Of a DNA stretch of 64,000 nt, positions 7,338 to 14,896 are shown piece after piece; within the stretch, counting starts at the first letter, position 1, and each line of letters opens with the position of its first letter. Location of the stretch: contig CAZYMI010000010.1 in the NCBI GenBank assembly GCA_964648505.1, positions 1 to 64,000 of the forward strand, written 5' to 3'. The position numbers were made by a program, and so were the translations under genes. This DNA is from CAZYMI01 sp964648505 (GTDB taxonomy: Bacteria > Pseudomonadota > Alphaproteobacteria > Micavibrionales > Micavibrionaceae). Under the pieces are notes generated by a model that was given only the letters and a program-made list of their open reading frames with translations, searched no databases and was not told where the DNA came from.

Positions 7338-9584
7338 ATGGCGGCAGCGACGAAGAAGGTTAGCGTGACATCAAAAAAACCCAACAAAATAAAAAAACCC
7401 GTTCCACCGGCAAAAAAAGTGGCTGCAAAGCCTGTCAAGGATACGAAAGCAAAGCCTGAGCCCCTTAAAAAGCAGACTGCTGTAAAAGCGGCACCTGCAA
7501 AAAAAGAAATGAAGCCTGATCCAAAATCTAAAGCAGCTTCAAATACAAACGCCAATGTAAATATAAAAGCAAAACAACCAACAGTATCTGCGCCAGCCAA
7601 AGCAGAAATAAAAAGTGCTGAACAGGCGCCACAAAAAAACCAATTTAAGGCCCCTGTGAAAACATCATCAAAAGCAAAAGATCAAAATTCAGAAGCGAAA
7701 AAAGATAGCGAAACCCAAGTTGTTGCTAAAGGCTCGCTACAAGCCATTTTGAAAAAGCTAATCGCTAAAGGAAAAGAACGCGGATTTATCACCTATGATG
7801 AATTAAACAATGCGTTGCCGGCGACTGAATTTTCGTCTGAACAAATTGAAGACGCGATGACCACTATTTCTGACATTGGCGTTCAGGTTGTTGATAGCGA
7901 CCCAGAAGATGTTGATGCAGAACCTGCCGCCAAGGAAAATGAAGAAGATCCATACGAAAGTGGCGGCAATATAGATAGCGAGGATTTAGGCCGCACGGAT
8001 GACCCTGTGCGTATGTATCTGCGCGAAATGGGTACCGTTGAGCTTTTGTCTCGCGAAGGTGAAATTGCTATTGCCAAGCGTATCGAAGCCGGGCGCGAAA
8101 TGATGATCGGCGGCATTTGTGAAAGTCCGCTTGCGATTGAAGCGTTGATCGCGTGGTATCATGCTTTACAAAAAAGCGAAATTTTACTGCGTGAGGTTAT
8201 CGACCTTGATGCAACCTATGGCGGGGATGCTGCGCCCGCCGCCCCTGAAGAAGAGCCGGAAGAGCCCGCAGAAGGCGCAGAAGGTGGTGAAGGTGGCGAG
8301 GGCGAAGTTGGCGTTACCTTGTCAGCGATGGAACAGGAATTACTGCCCCAAGTGTTTGAAATTTTTAACAACATTCAAAAAACCTATAAAAAAATGCGCG
8401 CAACACAAGATGAGCGTATTGATATGATGCAAAAAGGTAAAAAGTCGGACCCTTCGCTTGATAAAAAATACGATAAATATAAAGCTGAAATGGTTCAGTT
8501 GATGAATGAAGTGCGTTTGAATAATGCGCGTTTAGACCAGCTGACGCAGCGTCTTTATTCCATGTTTCGTGATATGGTCGCCCTTGAAGGTAAGCTGATG
8601 CGTCTTGCGCTTGATTGTGGCGTTGGGCGTGAAGATTTTCTGCGCAATTATTACGGGCATGAAATGGACCCGCGCTGGCTTGCACGCGTCTCCAAGCTTT
8701 TGTCAAAAGGCTGGGGAAAGTTCTGCGAAAAATACGAAGAACAGATCAAGCAAATTCGTGGCCAGATTATTGCCATTGGCGATGAATCAGGCCTTCCGGT
8801 CCCTGAATTTCGGCGTATTGTACAAACCGTACAAAAAGGCGAACGTGAGTCGGGTCGGGCAAAGAAAGAAATGATCGAGGCAAACTTACGCCTTGTGATA
8901 TCGATTGCAAAAAAATACACCAACCGTGGCTTGCAGTTTTTGGACCTTATTCAGGAAGGTAATATCGGTTTGATGAAAGCGGTTGATAAGTTCGAATATC
9001 GCCGTGGTTATAAATTCTCTACATACGCCACATGGTGGATCAGGCAGGCCATAACACGTTCTATTGCAGATCAGGCGCGTACAATTCGTATTCCTGTTCA
9101 CATGATTGAAACGATTAACAAGCTTGTGCGCACAAGCCGTCAGATGATGCATGAAATTGGCCGTGAACCAACGCCAGAAGAATTGGCAGCGCGTTTGCAC
9201 NNNNNNNNNNCGCTTGATAAAGTGCGCAAGGTTTTAAAAATTGCCAAAGAGCCTGTGTCGCTTGAAACCCCGATTGGTGATGAAGAAGATTCAACATTGG
9301 GTGATTTTATCGAAGATAAGAACGCCCTTTTGCCTATTGAGGCGGCCATCCATTCGAATTTGCGTGAAGCGACAACCCGCGTGCTGGCCACGTTGACCCC
9401 GCGTGAAGAACGCGTGCTGCGCATGCGCTTTGGTATTGGTATGAATACTGATCATACACTTGAAGAAGTAGGCCAGCAGTTCAACGTGACGCGTGAACGT
9501 ATCCGCCAGATTGAAGCGAAAGCCTTGCGGAAACTTAAGCACCCATCACGGTCGCGTAAGCTTAGAAGCTTCTTGGACACTTAA
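7338..9584 (+). CDS. rpoD: Primary sigma factor (sigma-70), with a scaffold gap inside
   Basis: This is the housekeeping sigma factor directing RNA polymerase to most promoters. Residues 1 to about 130 form a Lys/Ala/Pro-rich, histone-H1-like tail. Region 1.1 follows (LQAILKKLIAKGKERGFITY), then region 1.2 near residue 220 (DPVRMYLREMG), and a non-conserved region containing an acidic Glu/Gly stretch near residue 300. Region 2 lies at about residues 515-595 (GLQFLDLIQEGNIGLMKAV), and region 4.2 ends in VTRERIRQIEAKALRKLKH. Ten N at 9201-9210 fall in region 3, at residues 622-625. The frame continues correctly on both sides. A palindrome at 9613-9644 may end the transcript. Confidence 0.96.
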   Translation: MAAATKKVSVTSKKPNKIKKPVPPAKKVAAKPVKDTKAKPEPLKKQTAVKAAPAKKEMKPDPKSKAASNTNANVNIKAKQPTVSAPAKAEIKSAEQAPQKNQFKAPVKTSSKAKDQNSEAKKDSETQVVAKGSLQAILKKLIAKGKERGFITYDELNNALPATEFSSEQIEDAMTTISDIGVQVVDSDPEDVDAEPAAKENEEDPYESGGNIDSEDLGRTDDPVRMYLREMGTVELLSREGEIAIAKRIEAGREMMIGGICESPLAIEALIAWYHALQKSEILLREVIDLDATYGGDAAPAAPEEEPEEPAEGAEGGEGGEGEVGVTLSAMEQELLPQVFEIFNNIQKTYKKMRATQDERIDMMQKGKKSDPSLDKKYDKYKAEMVQLMNEVRLNNARLDQLTQRLYSMFRDMVALEGKLMRLALDCGVGREDFLRNYYGHEMDPRWLARVSKLLSKGWGKFCEKYEEQIKQIRGQIIAIGDESGLPVPEFRRIVQTVQKGERESGRAKKEMIEANLRLVISIAKKYTNRGLQFLDLIQEGNIGLMKAVDKFEYRRGYKFSTYATWWIRQAITRSIADQARTIRIPVHMIETINKLVRTSRQMMHEIGREPTPEELAARLHXXXXLDKVRKVLKIAKEPVSLETPIGDEEDSTLGDFIEDKNALLPIEAAIHSNLREATTRVLATLTPREERVLRMRFGIGMNTDHTLEEVGQQFNVTRERIRQIEAKALRKLKHPSRSRKLRSFLDT
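9201..9210. other. Assembly gap (10 N) inside rpoD
   Basis: Ten undetermined bases interrupt rpoD between codons for LAARLH and LDKVRKVLKIAK. In typical alphaproteobacterial RpoD only Met-Pro (or similar) separates those segments, so about 4 real bases are expected here, not 10. The difference is 6, so the frame survives. The run is probably a fixed-length scaffolding placeholder. Confidence 0.9.
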
Positions 9585-9612
9585 ACCTAACTTCGGGGAT
9601 ACAAAACTCTCT

Positions 9613-9644
9613 GGGGACACAAAAAACGAAGCTTTTGTGTCCCC
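9613..9644. repeat. Palindrome R1, possible rpoD terminator
   Basis: The arms GGGGACACAAAA (9613-9624) and TTTTGTGTCCCC (9633-9644) are perfect 12-base complements around an 8-base loop. A short T run (GATTTT) follows on the plus strand. It lies 28 bases after the rpoD stop and could act as its terminator. The ends are shared with the three palindromes at 9656, 10643 and 10795, so it is treated as a member of that family. Confidence 0.75.
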
Positions 9645-9655
9645 GATTTTACTGT

Positions 9656-9687
9656 GGGGACAGGAAAAGCGTAGCCTTCGTGTCCCC
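9656..9687. repeat. Palindromic repeat R2 (GGGGACA...TGTCCCC family)
   Basis: This 32-base element begins GGGGACAGGAAAAG and ends CCTTCGTGTCCCC. Read on the minus strand it begins GGGGACACGAAGGC and contains CTTTTC before its end, so it is a shorter, reversed relative of R3 and R4, lacking about 8 bases of the centre. It lies between rpoD and the GIY-YIG gene. Confidence 0.75.
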
Positions 9688-9778
9688 TGCATATCACCTA
9701 AAACACTGATTTTGTTATGTATATTTTAATAGATTTTTTTGATTAATTATATTATTATACATAAAAATTAGGATTTTT

Positions 9779-10630
9779 ATGGGATACGTATATCTTCTAC
9801 AACACAAATCAGAACCAAGGTTTAAAATTGGAAAAGCTGACAATTTGCGTGTCCGCGCCAATGCGCTGGGCGGCGCAGACAGCTTTGACTTTGAGAGATC
9901 TGTAGCCTTTAAAACAGCCCGCGCTCCAAATCTCGAACGTGCCTTGCATCATATTTTTGCAGAGGCTCGGCTAAGTCTTGATACAAAACAAGACGGGTAT
10001 ACCGAATGGTTTGACAATTCAATTTTAAATGATGTTGTAAAATTTGTACAATCTCAAACAGATGTTTTAGGCGTTGATGAAATTGAAACCTCTCTTTCTC
10101 GATATTTTACAAATGTTCGTGGCGTAACAGGAAGTACAGAATCTTTTATTTTAATAGATATATCAAACCAAATAGATTTATATTTTTCTGCTCTTGAACA
10201 CTACTTGAGAACTGGCCAAATCGTTGGGCGCACAAAGTTAGAAGGTGATGAAGGTTTTTTATATTTTGTAGATAAAGGCATTCCTTTACTAATAGAAACA
10301 ATGCCACAAGGTACCTCTGTTATTAGTGATGTGGATATTACTCTTTATAAAATTGGGCAATTCTATGTTCGAAGCGTAGATAAAAAGCAAAGCGTAAGCG
10401 CACAATTACACGGAAATTCCAGGTCCACTAAAATAGGCTTCGATCAAGTGGGTGCTATCACATACCAGATTCCTAATATTTCACAAATTTTTTCATACGG
10501 TGTTTGCCGTTGTTCTTATTTGGAGCAATTCGCAAGAATTTCTGAATTTTACTCCGCAAGAATTCCTTTGATTAAGAAGGAAGTTGTATTAAAGGCTTCT
10601 GAAGCCAAACCAAGCTTTGAAATGGTGTAA
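9779..10630 (+). CDS. GIY-YIG (T5orf172/MUG113-type) nuclease-family protein
   Basis: This 283-residue accessory protein starts MGYVYLLQHKSEPRFKIGKA, the compact GIY-YIG-like fold of the T5orf172/MUG113 group. The conserved YVYLL and FKIGKADNL segments (residues 3-23), R24/R26, and the catalytic-type E53 in NLERALHHIFAEARL are visible, with DGYTEWFD at 72-79. The rest, from about residue 95, is not recognised. Members of this group occur in phages and mobile or accessory DNA. Whether this one cuts DNA is unknown. It sits alone between rpoD and rpoH, surrounded by four GGGGACA palindromes (two on each side), and its codon use looks more AT-rich than its neighbours. The start is the first ATG of the frame. 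Confidence 0.8.
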   Translation: MGYVYLLQHKSEPRFKIGKADNLRVRANALGGADSFDFERSVAFKTARAPNLERALHHIFAEARLSLDTKQDGYTEWFDNSILNDVVKFVQSQTDVLGVDEIETSLSRYFTNVRGVTGSTESFILIDISNQIDLYFSALEHYLRTGQIVGRTKLEGDEGFLYFVDKGIPLLIETMPQGTSVISDVDITLYKIGQFYVRSVDKKQSVSAQLHGNSRSTKIGFDQVGAITYQIPNISQIFSYGVCRCSYLEQFARISEFYSARIPLIKKEVVLKASEAKPSFEMV

Positions 10631-10642
10631 ATCTTTTTTTGG

Positions 10643-10682
10643 GGGGACACGAAGGCCTACTGCGCAGTCTTTTCATGTCCCC
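10643..10682. repeat. Palindromic repeat R3 (40 bases)
   Basis: This 40-base element begins GGGGACACGAAGGCC and ends CTTTTCATGTCCCC, so its ends are inverted (GGGGACA against TGTCCCC). It begins 12 bases after the GIY-YIG stop, following a T7/G6 run. It matches R4 at 33 of 40 positions by hand count. Confidence 0.8.
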
Positions 10683-10703
10683 GAGTGTGATTTAGGCAAG
10701 AAA

Positions 10704-10736
10704 AAACCCGAACAGGAGGGGGGTCCGTTCGGGTTT
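10704..10736 (-). terminator. Rho-independent terminator of rpoH
   Basis: The arms AAACCCGAAC (10704-10713) and GTTCGGGTTT (10727-10736) pair perfectly over 10 bases with a 13-base loop. On the minus strand the stem runs into six T (complement of 10701-10706), as expected for an intrinsic terminator about 110 bases beyond the rpoH stop. The plus-strand side has only three T, so it should act on rpoH. Confidence 0.85.
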
Positions 10737-10794
10737 AAATTCTACCGTGTTCATACATACCGGCAGAAAATTATTTTAGTGCTTTTGTCTTTTT

Positions 10795-10834
10795 AGGAAC
10801 ACGAAGGCCTGCTACACAGCCTTTTCATGTCGCC
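10795..10834. repeat. Palindromic repeat R4, degenerate 40-base copy
   Basis: This element begins AGGAACACGAAGGCCT and ends CTTTTCATGTCGCC. It is the same length as R3 and matches it at 33 of 40 positions. The terminal inverted arms have decayed (GGGGACA to AGGAACA, TGTCCCC to TGTCGCC), as in an older copy. It lies 12 bases beyond the rpoH stop, between the gene and its terminator, so it would be transcribed in the rpoH 3' region. Confidence 0.75.
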
Positions 10835-10846
10835 GATCTGTAAAAG

Positions 10847-11746
10847 CTATCGCCAAAAAGTCGCTTCGCCCATCACATCAAGCGGGTTTTCAATTTTGCG
10901 TGTCAGCGTATCTTTTAATTTATCCATGGCGCGTTTTTCAAGTTGGCGTACCCGTTCTTTGCTAACACCCAAAGATTTTCCAAGATCTTCAAGTGTCACA
11001 GATTCATGCTTTAAGTGTCTCGCTTTGATGATTTGTTGTTCGCGGCCAGAAAGTTCGGCCAAGGCTTCTGCCAGCCATTTAGATCTGGTTTCAGAATCAC
11101 GTAAGCCAATCACAACATCTTCCGGGTTCGGCCGATCGTCAGCTAAAAGCGATATATGTTCGTCTTCTCCATCTAATGAAAGGGTGGCGTTTAAAGACTG
11201 GTCGCCCGATGACATGCGCTGTTCCATTTCGGTTACATCTTTAATGGATACATCAAGCTGCTTGGCAATTTCAGCACGCCCTGCATCAGATAGGCCTTCG
11301 TGGTTTTGCTTGCCTTCAATTTGGGCCCGCAGGCGACGGAAATTGAAAAACAAAGATTTTTGTGCAGCAGTCGTTCCCGTTCTGACAATCGACCAGTTAC
11401 GCAAGACATAGTCTTGAAGGCAAGATTTGATCCACCAGCTTGCATAGGTTGAAAACCTGAAGTCGCGGTCGGGGTCAAATTTTGAAGCAGCATGCATCAG
11501 GCCAATGTTACCTTCCTGGATCAGGTCTCCCATCGGCAGGCCGTAATGCTTGAATTTTGAAGCGGCGGCAACAACCAGCCTTGTGTAAGATCGGATCAGT
11601 TCATGCAAAGCCTTTTCATCGCTGTGATCGCGCCATTTGCGGGCCAAATCCAGCTCATGGTCTTTTTTTAACAAAGGTTCAGCCATAGATGACCTGATAT
11701 AGGCCATATTTGATCGCTGCGTGTTCTGGTCGTCCATATGGGCCAT
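10847..11746 (-). CDS. rpoH: RNA polymerase heat-shock sigma factor (sigma-32 type)
   Basis: This 299-residue group 3 sigma factor would direct transcription of heat-shock genes. Region 2 is complete (LPMGDLIQEGNIGLMHAASKFDPDRDFRFSTYASWWIK in two parts near residues 69-106). The RpoH-type segment QKSLFFNFRRLR is present near 128-139, and region 4 ends in LGVSKERVRQLEKRAMDKLK. A strong ribosome site (AGGAGGG) lies 5 bases before the ATG at 11746, which fixes the start. It is separated from upstream carD by that gene's terminator, so it probably has its own promoter in the 91-base gap. Its own terminator is at 10704-10736. Confidence 0.96.
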   Translation of the reverse strand: MAHMDDQNTQRSNMAYIRSSMAEPLLKKDHELDLARKWRDHSDEKALHELIRSYTRLVVAAASKFKHYGLPMGDLIQEGNIGLMHAASKFDPDRDFRFSTYASWWIKSCLQDYVLRNWSIVRTGTTAAQKSLFFNFRRLRAQIEGKQNHEGLSDAGRAEIAKQLDVSIKDVTEMEQRMSSGDQSLNATLSLDGEDEHISLLADDRPNPEDVVIGLRDSETRSKWLAEALAELSGREQQIIKARHLKHESVTLEDLGKSLGVSKERVRQLEKRAMDKLKDTLTRKIENPLDVMGEATFWR

Positions 11747-11837
11747 AAGACCCTCCTTTTTCAGATGACACTATTAGTACGCATGAAGTCTTGATTCGGA
11801 TGCAATCAAACCGCAAAAATCTATTTTCCCGAATAAA

Positions 11838-11867
11838 AAGCCCCTCTGGCATTTACCAAAGGGGCTT
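11838..11867 (-). terminator. Rho-independent terminator of carD
   Basis: On the minus strand AAGCCCCTTTGG (11867-11856) pairs with CCAGAGGGGCTT (11849-11838), 12 pairs including one U-G, with a 6-base loop and a following run of T (complement of 11835-11839). It lies about 35 bases beyond the carD stop. Confidence 0.85.
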
Positions 11868-11901
11868 AAGAAGGAGTTTTAGGCTTTGTTAACGTATTGT
11901 A

Positions 11902-12834
11902 TTAGGCGGCTTTCTTTTCCTTAACGCCCATCAGATCTTCAATCTGGGCTGTCGCCTGAATTTCGGTAATTTTATTAACAGCTGCCACTTCCCGGGCCAG
12001 ACGCTCAAGCGCTGACTGGTAAATTTGACGTTCGCTGTAAGATTGTTCCGAATCATCGTTGGAACGCTTCAGGTCGCGCAAAACTTCAGCAATCGCCATT
12101 GGGTCGCCGGAATTGATCTTCATTTCGTATTCTTGCGCGCGGCGTGACCACATAACGCGGCGTATACGGGCGCGTCCTTTAAGGGTCTTAAGCGCATCCT
12201 TCAGACGGTCGGTGGTAACAAGCTTACGCAAACCCGATGCCTGCGCTTTAATAACCGGCACTTTTAGGCGCATACGGTCTTTCTCAAAAACGATTGAGAA
12301 CAGAGCCACTTCCATGCCGCCGATTTTTGTTGTCTCAAGACCTGTGATCTGGCCAACACCATGGGCTGGATACACAACATGATCGCCTACTTTAAAATCA
12401 ATCGGCTTATCTGTCATAGGCACAACTGGGCGAGCAAACATTGGTTGGTAAGGTTTGCGTGCAACTATTTGATTATTAGTATCTTTATTGTTGTTGGCAG
12501 GCATGGGAGCCGCCACCATTTTAGGCGCTTCAGCCTGTGGCTGTGCTGTTACAACAGGCTTCACCATTTTAACAGCCGTAACAACAGGCTTCGTGGTAAC
12601 GGGCTTTGTTACAGCGGATGGCTTTGCCACCACAGCCTTTAAGGCTGAAATTTTCATGGCTGGCTTAACGGGCACTTTAACTTGGGACTTTGCCGGAGCC
12701 TTTGCCTGTGCTTTTGATTGGGTTTTTACTGCAGGTTTTGTCATTTTCTTGGTAGTCTTTAAATTCTTAACAGGGGCCTTTACCTTTGATTTAACTTGAA
12801 CATTTTTGACAACCTTTTTTGCTTTCTGAGCCAT
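11902..12834 (-). CDS. CarD/CdnL-type RNA polymerase-binding regulator with H1-like N-terminal tail
   Basis: CarD/CdnL proteins bind the RNA polymerase beta subunit and stabilise open complexes. This 310-residue protein has the CarD/TRCF domain from about residue 146 (DFKVGDHVVYPAHGVGQITG), then the helical DNA-contacting domain with RVMWSRRAQEYEMKINSGD near residue 230. Typical members are about 160-190 residues. The extra 140 residues form a Lys/Ala/Pro/Val-rich repetitive tail like histone H1 or HMGA linkers, and the RpoD of this genome has a similar tail. The ribosome site AAGGA lies 6 bases before the ATG. fdxA, its usual neighbour, is present but separated from it by an orphan gene. Confidence 0.93.
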   Translation of the reverse strand: MAQKAKKVVKNVQVKSKVKAPVKNLKTTKKMTKPAVKTQSKAQAKAPAKSQVKVPVKPAMKISALKAVVAKPSAVTKPVTTKPVVTAVKMVKPVVTAQPQAEAPKMVAAPMPANNNKDTNNQIVARKPYQPMFARPVVPMTDKPIDFKVGDHVVYPAHGVGQITGLETTKIGGMEVALFSIVFEKDRMRLKVPVIKAQASGLRKLVTTDRLKDALKTLKGRARIRRVMWSRRAQEYEMKINSGDPMAIAEVLRDLKRSNDDSEQSYSERQIYQSALERLAREVAAVNKITEIQATAQIEDLMGVKEKKAA

Positions 12835-13201
12835 ATTTTATTCCTTTTTGCTAATTTTAAAGTGTAAATCGCCCTGCCAACCGTTTGATACTTAAAGAAA
12901 ATATCACGCGGAAGGAAACAAATCTCAACCATTGAAGGAATCAGGTATCTAAGCTAACCTATTGATAAGATTAGCGTGACGCCCTGCATCTCAAAGATCA
13001 GAAACCGTTTCTCGATTGGCTGTTAATATAATCTAAAAATTGGTTAATTTCAAGTTTTTTGGAAAGAATCTTTATTAAATATGTAAATAAATAATTATTA
13101 ACACATTAAGCGAATTTTTTTATAGAGATTGACATTATGAAAATGATTTGTTAACTTAACTAAGTTTTTATGGTAATAAATATCGCAGAGGTAATTTAAA
13201 A
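12835..13201. other. 367-base AT-rich intergenic region between carD and an orphan gene
   Basis: This is the only gap above 300 bases in the window. It must carry the promoters of carD (leftward) and of the orphan gene at 13202 (rightward). It becomes strongly AT-rich from about 13030. No tRNA, small ORF with a ribosome site, or strong hairpin was found. A TTGACA element at 13129 is listed separately. Confidence 0.6.
13129..13157 (+). promoter_or_regulatory. Candidate sigma-70 promoter of the orphan gene at 13202
   Basis: A perfect TTGACA (13129-13134) is followed after 17 bases by TAACTT (13152-13157), a poor match to TATAAT. The spacing and the AT-rich setting fit a promoter, but the -10 element is weak. 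The gene starts 45 bases further on, behind AGAGG. Confidence 0.4.
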
Positions 13202-13807
13202 ATGATACAAAAGCCAATGGCCGCGCTAGACGTTTTTCGTATGATAACCAGGCCGCAAGTAACGTCGGAGGGTTTAACGGAGTTCGCGGCTATTCTGGAA
13301 GATGAAGCCAGCGCAAGGTCACTTTTTGAAACCCATACAATAGAGAGCACTCAAGATTTTTTAGAGGCGTTATTTTGGACTAAGGGCGATCATGCACGTC
13401 GCTTATTTGTTCAAGCACTGTGTGTCCCTTGTGCGTTGTGGTCTTTAATAGAAAATCAAAAAAGTGATAAAGACAAAAGAGGCCTTATTGAAAAACTAGA
13501 TGCGCTTAAAGGCGATCAGCTTACAGCAGTTCTTTCTGTGGATCACACGCTCTCAAGATTTATATATAATAATTTTGGGCCTTGGGTTATTACCAAAATA
13601 GACTTATTAAGCCCTGATCAGGTTTCAAGGATTATAAATGCCGAGGGTGCCACTGAAGCCCTTTGCACAAGAAATCATCATAGATGGCTTCTTTCCAAGC
13701 AGGCTGAGGGCGTAGATGTAAGATTCCCTGAGCATGAAAAGTCTTATCTTGATGCTTTGTTGCCACCTCCACCAAGAGGATTAGGGGCGCAACCTAGCGC
13801 AGCCTAA
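13202..13807 (+). CDS. Orphan protein of unknown function between carD and fdxA
   Basis: This 201-residue protein is not recognised. It is predicted soluble and mostly helical, with no signal peptide or membrane segment. Visible features are a central hydrophobic/Cys stretch (FVQALCVPCALWSLIE, about residues 73-88), and a proline-rich, flexible C-terminus (LLPPPPRGLGAQPSAA). An AGAGG ribosome site lies about 10 bases upstream of the ATG, and a TTGACA element lies 73 bases upstream. It runs opposite to carD and fdxA and overlaps the fdxA stop by 4 bases. Splitting a commonly adjacent pair suggests a later insertion. It could be a fast-evolving accessory or effector-like protein, but nothing in the sequence proves this. 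Confidence 0.75.
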   Translation: MIQKPMAALDVFRMITRPQVTSEGLTEFAAILEDEASARSLFETHTIESTQDFLEALFWTKGDHARRLFVQALCVPCALWSLIENQKSDKDKRGLIEKLDALKGDQLTAVLSVDHTLSRFIYNNFGPWVITKIDLLSPDQVSRIINAEGATEALCTRNHHRWLLSKQAEGVDVRFPEHEKSYLDALLPPPPRGLGAQPSAA

Positions 13808-14142
13808 TCCCCGTCACCTGGTTTTTCTGAAAACAGGCGGGGATATTTATCGGGCATGTTCTTATAATCATCGGCGTCTACGGGCGCAGGTTTTTTGCGG
13901 GTGATGTTAGGCCATAGACTCGCATATTTGCGGTTCATTTCCACAAAGGCGGGGCCTTTGGGGTCAAGATCTGGTTTAATGGCGTCTATGGGGCACTCAG
14001 GCTCGCACACACCGCAATCAATACACTCATCAGGGTGAATGACCAGCATATTCTCCCCCTCATAAAAACAATCCACAGGGCACACCTCCACACAGTCGGT
14101 GAGCTTGCATTTAATACATACATCCGTCACAACAAAAGTCAT
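13804..14142 (-). CDS. fdxA: 7Fe-8S ferredoxin FdxA
   Basis: This is a small soluble electron carrier of the FdxA (ferredoxin II) type. The N-terminal cluster region CIKCKLTDCVEVCPVDCF and the CIDCGVCEPECPIDA motif supply the ligands for a [3Fe-4S] and a [4Fe-4S] cluster. The FVVTDVC start and the C-terminal extension (FVEMNRKYASLWPNIT) are family hallmarks. The start is placed at the ATG giving MTFVVTDVC; an in-frame ATG 21 bases earlier is less likely. fdxA commonly neighbours carD in alphaproteobacteria, as it nearly does here. The electron partners are unknown. Confidence 0.94.
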   Translation of the reverse strand: MTFVVTDVCIKCKLTDCVEVCPVDCFYEGENMLVIHPDECIDCGVCEPECPIDAIKPDLDPKGPAFVEMNRKYASLWPNITRKKPAPVDADDYKNMPDKYPRLFSEKPGDGD

Positions 14143-14218
14143 GCAGGGTTTATGCCATAACACTTTGGCAAAATCTAGCTGCTGTGATCCAAAAGTCAGG
14201 CGTCAACGAATAAACTGT

Positions 14219-14875
14219 ATGAAAAATATTATAGCTGTTCTGATTATTACTATGTTTGCTATTTCTCCGGCCTTTGCTGCATCAGGCAAGCCGGCAGATG
14301 GTAAAATGCTGTTTGAGATATTGCGTGATGGGAAAGTTGTTGGCACCCACGCCCTTGAGTTCAAAACGCTGACCAAAACAAAAACAGAAGTTGATATCGC
14401 TATTAACATGCTTGTGAAGCTGGGGCCAATTCCGGTGTTTCGGTATGCTCATAAAAACAAAGAAATCTGGGATAAGAACAGGCCAGTAAGTGTAAAAAGT
14501 ACAACGAATGATGACGGTGAATTATTTGACGTTTCTGCAAACTGGCGCAGTGGCGTGATGATGGTGAGCGCAAATGGTAAAGAAGATCAGTTTCTTGATT
14601 CAAGCATATATCCATCCAGTTATTGGAATCCTATCAGCTTAAAAGCGAGTGCATTTTTAAATACCCAGAAGGGGAATGAAATGCCTATTAAGGTCAAGTA
14701 TTTAGGCATTAAAGATGTGGATACCGCACAAGGCGCAAGGCCGGCCCGAACATATTTGATTGATGCCTATATCCCCATCACCATCAATTATGACACACGC
14801 ACACAAGAATGGATTGGCCTGTCATTCAAGGTCAGGGGATCAAACCTGGTGTATCGTCGTATAGACCCAATTTAA
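14219..14875 (+). CDS. Secreted DUF6134-like protein
   Basis: This protein of about 218 residues is predicted to be periplasmic. It begins with a clear signal peptide (MKNIIAVLIITMFAISPAFA, cleavage after AFA). The mature part starts with a beta-rich module containing KMLFEILRDGKVVGTHALEF, typical of DUF6134-like proteins, and ends in IGLSFKVRGSNLVYRRI. The function is unknown; the fold class suggests a lipocalin-like barrel, which is an inference. The frame stays open upstream to 14099 within fdxA, but the signal peptide fixes the start at 14219. It is followed after 21 bases by an SDR gene, so it may lead the four-gene plus-strand set. Confidence 0.72.
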   Translation: MKNIIAVLIITMFAISPAFAASGKPADGKMLFEILRDGKVVGTHALEFKTLTKTKTEVDIAINMLVKLGPIPVFRYAHKNKEIWDKNRPVSVKSTTNDDGELFDVSANWRSGVMMVSANGKEDQFLDSSIYPSSYWNPISLKASAFLNTQKGNEMPIKVKYLGIKDVDTAQGARPARTYLIDAYIPITINYDTRTQEWIGLSFKVRGSNLVYRRIDPI

Positions 14876-14896
14876 AATATAAGGTAGCGTCACGCT

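Noticed and set aside
12361..12799. Open plus-strand frames opposite the CarD tail
   Set aside because: They mirror the repetitive Lys/Ala/Val codons of the tail; the hydrophobic products are artefacts of composition.
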